From the NCBI RefSeq assembly GCF_014195655.1, contig NZ_JACICD010000014.1:22814-86813 (forward strand): DNA of 64,000 nucleotides. Direction: 5' to 3'. Each line of letters begins with the position of its first letter. The stretch's first letter is position 1. This DNA is from Ancylobacter tetraedralis (GTDB lineage: Bacteria > Pseudomonadota > Alphaproteobacteria > Rhizobiales > Xanthobacteraceae). The notes under the pieces were generated by a model, which saw only the letters and a list, made by a program, of their open reading frames with translations, had not been told where the DNA came from and ran no database searches. Shown in pieces: positions 63,924 to 64,000 of the stretch. The position numbers and the translations under genes were made by a program.

Positions 63924-64000
63924 TCAGGCGAGCAGGGCCGAGGCGCTCTTGAACAGCATGTAGCTCGCCACCACGAAGATCAGCGTCGCGAACACCGTGG
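63924..64000 (-). CDS. Partial membrane protein, TauE/SafE-like C-terminus
   Basis: Reading leftward from the window edge gives TVFATLIFVVASYMLFKSAS, then ALLA and a stop at 63924. This is the last transmembrane helix of a polytopic protein and resembles the end of TauE/SafE anion exporters. Only 25 codons are visible, so the family call is tentative. Confidence 0.45.
   Translation of the reverse strand, partial: TVFATLIFVVASYMLFKSASALLA

Overview
The window is GC-rich, tightly packed alphaproteobacterial DNA. The trb set, the IS remnants, the GCG/LTXXQ small proteins and the sigF-nrsF-bufferin operon suggest Hyphomicrobiales (Rhizobiales), perhaps Xanthobacteraceae-like. The genus is a low-confidence guess. 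Much of the window is accessory DNA.

Region 1 (1-31335) looks like the right-hand part of an integrative conjugative element (ICE). It opens with a P-type (Trb) type IV secretion cluster: trbB (partial), C, D, E, J, K, L, F, G, I and a DUF2274 gene. It closes with a tyrosine integrase (29797-31086) and a 45-nt 3' fragment of tRNA-Gly(GCC) (31291-31335) that reads as the distal attachment site. Between them are two cargo modules. The first (10123-17743) is a complete small bacterial microcompartment (BMC) operon with two tandem-domain shell proteins, one hexamer protein, one vertex pentamer protein, one unknown protein, an aminoglycoside-phosphotransferase-fold kinase, a class-III PLP enzyme, an acylating aldehyde dehydrogenase with a C-terminal targeting-type helix, and a DeoR regulator. 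Its content matches the RMM-type (Rhodococcus/Mycobacterium microcompartment) amino-alcohol pathway: kinase, then phospho-lyase, then aldehyde, then acyl-CoA. The second (18988-29557) is an organophosphonate module with a LysR regulator, phosphonoacetate hydrolase, a second alkaline-phosphatase-fold hydrolase, a peptide-type ABC importer and a Na/Pi-cotransporter-like protein. IS5-like debris lies between the two modules.

Region 2 (31331-46890) is bounded by two imperfect ~200-bp direct repeats. The first begins at the tRNA end; the second truncates an HNH-type gene. Inside are a serine hydrolase displayed as an autotransporter passenger, a second periplasmic serine hydrolase, a winged-helix regulator flanked by 35-bp inverted repeats, a 1501-residue Gly-rich autotransporter, a Fic protein broken by one amber codon with two palindromic sites over its start, and fragments of a DUF932-like gene, an autotransporter barrel and an IS1182-like transposase.

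Region 3 (47042-59550) is metabolic. It holds small exported proteins, a cupin and an FAD monooxygenase, then two divergent aromatic-acid arms sharing a control region: benzoylformate decarboxylase plus two NHLP-domain proteins plus a CocE-type hydrolase on the minus strand, and a LuxR regulator, UbiD-type decarboxylase, phenolic acid decarboxylase and alpha/beta hydrolase on the plus strand.

Region 4 (59713-63622) is a sigF-nrsF pair divergent from a bufferin operon (bufA1, bufB, bufC, doxX). Both promoters carry the same GTAAC-N17-CGAA signal. A TauE/SafE-like gene runs off the right edge.
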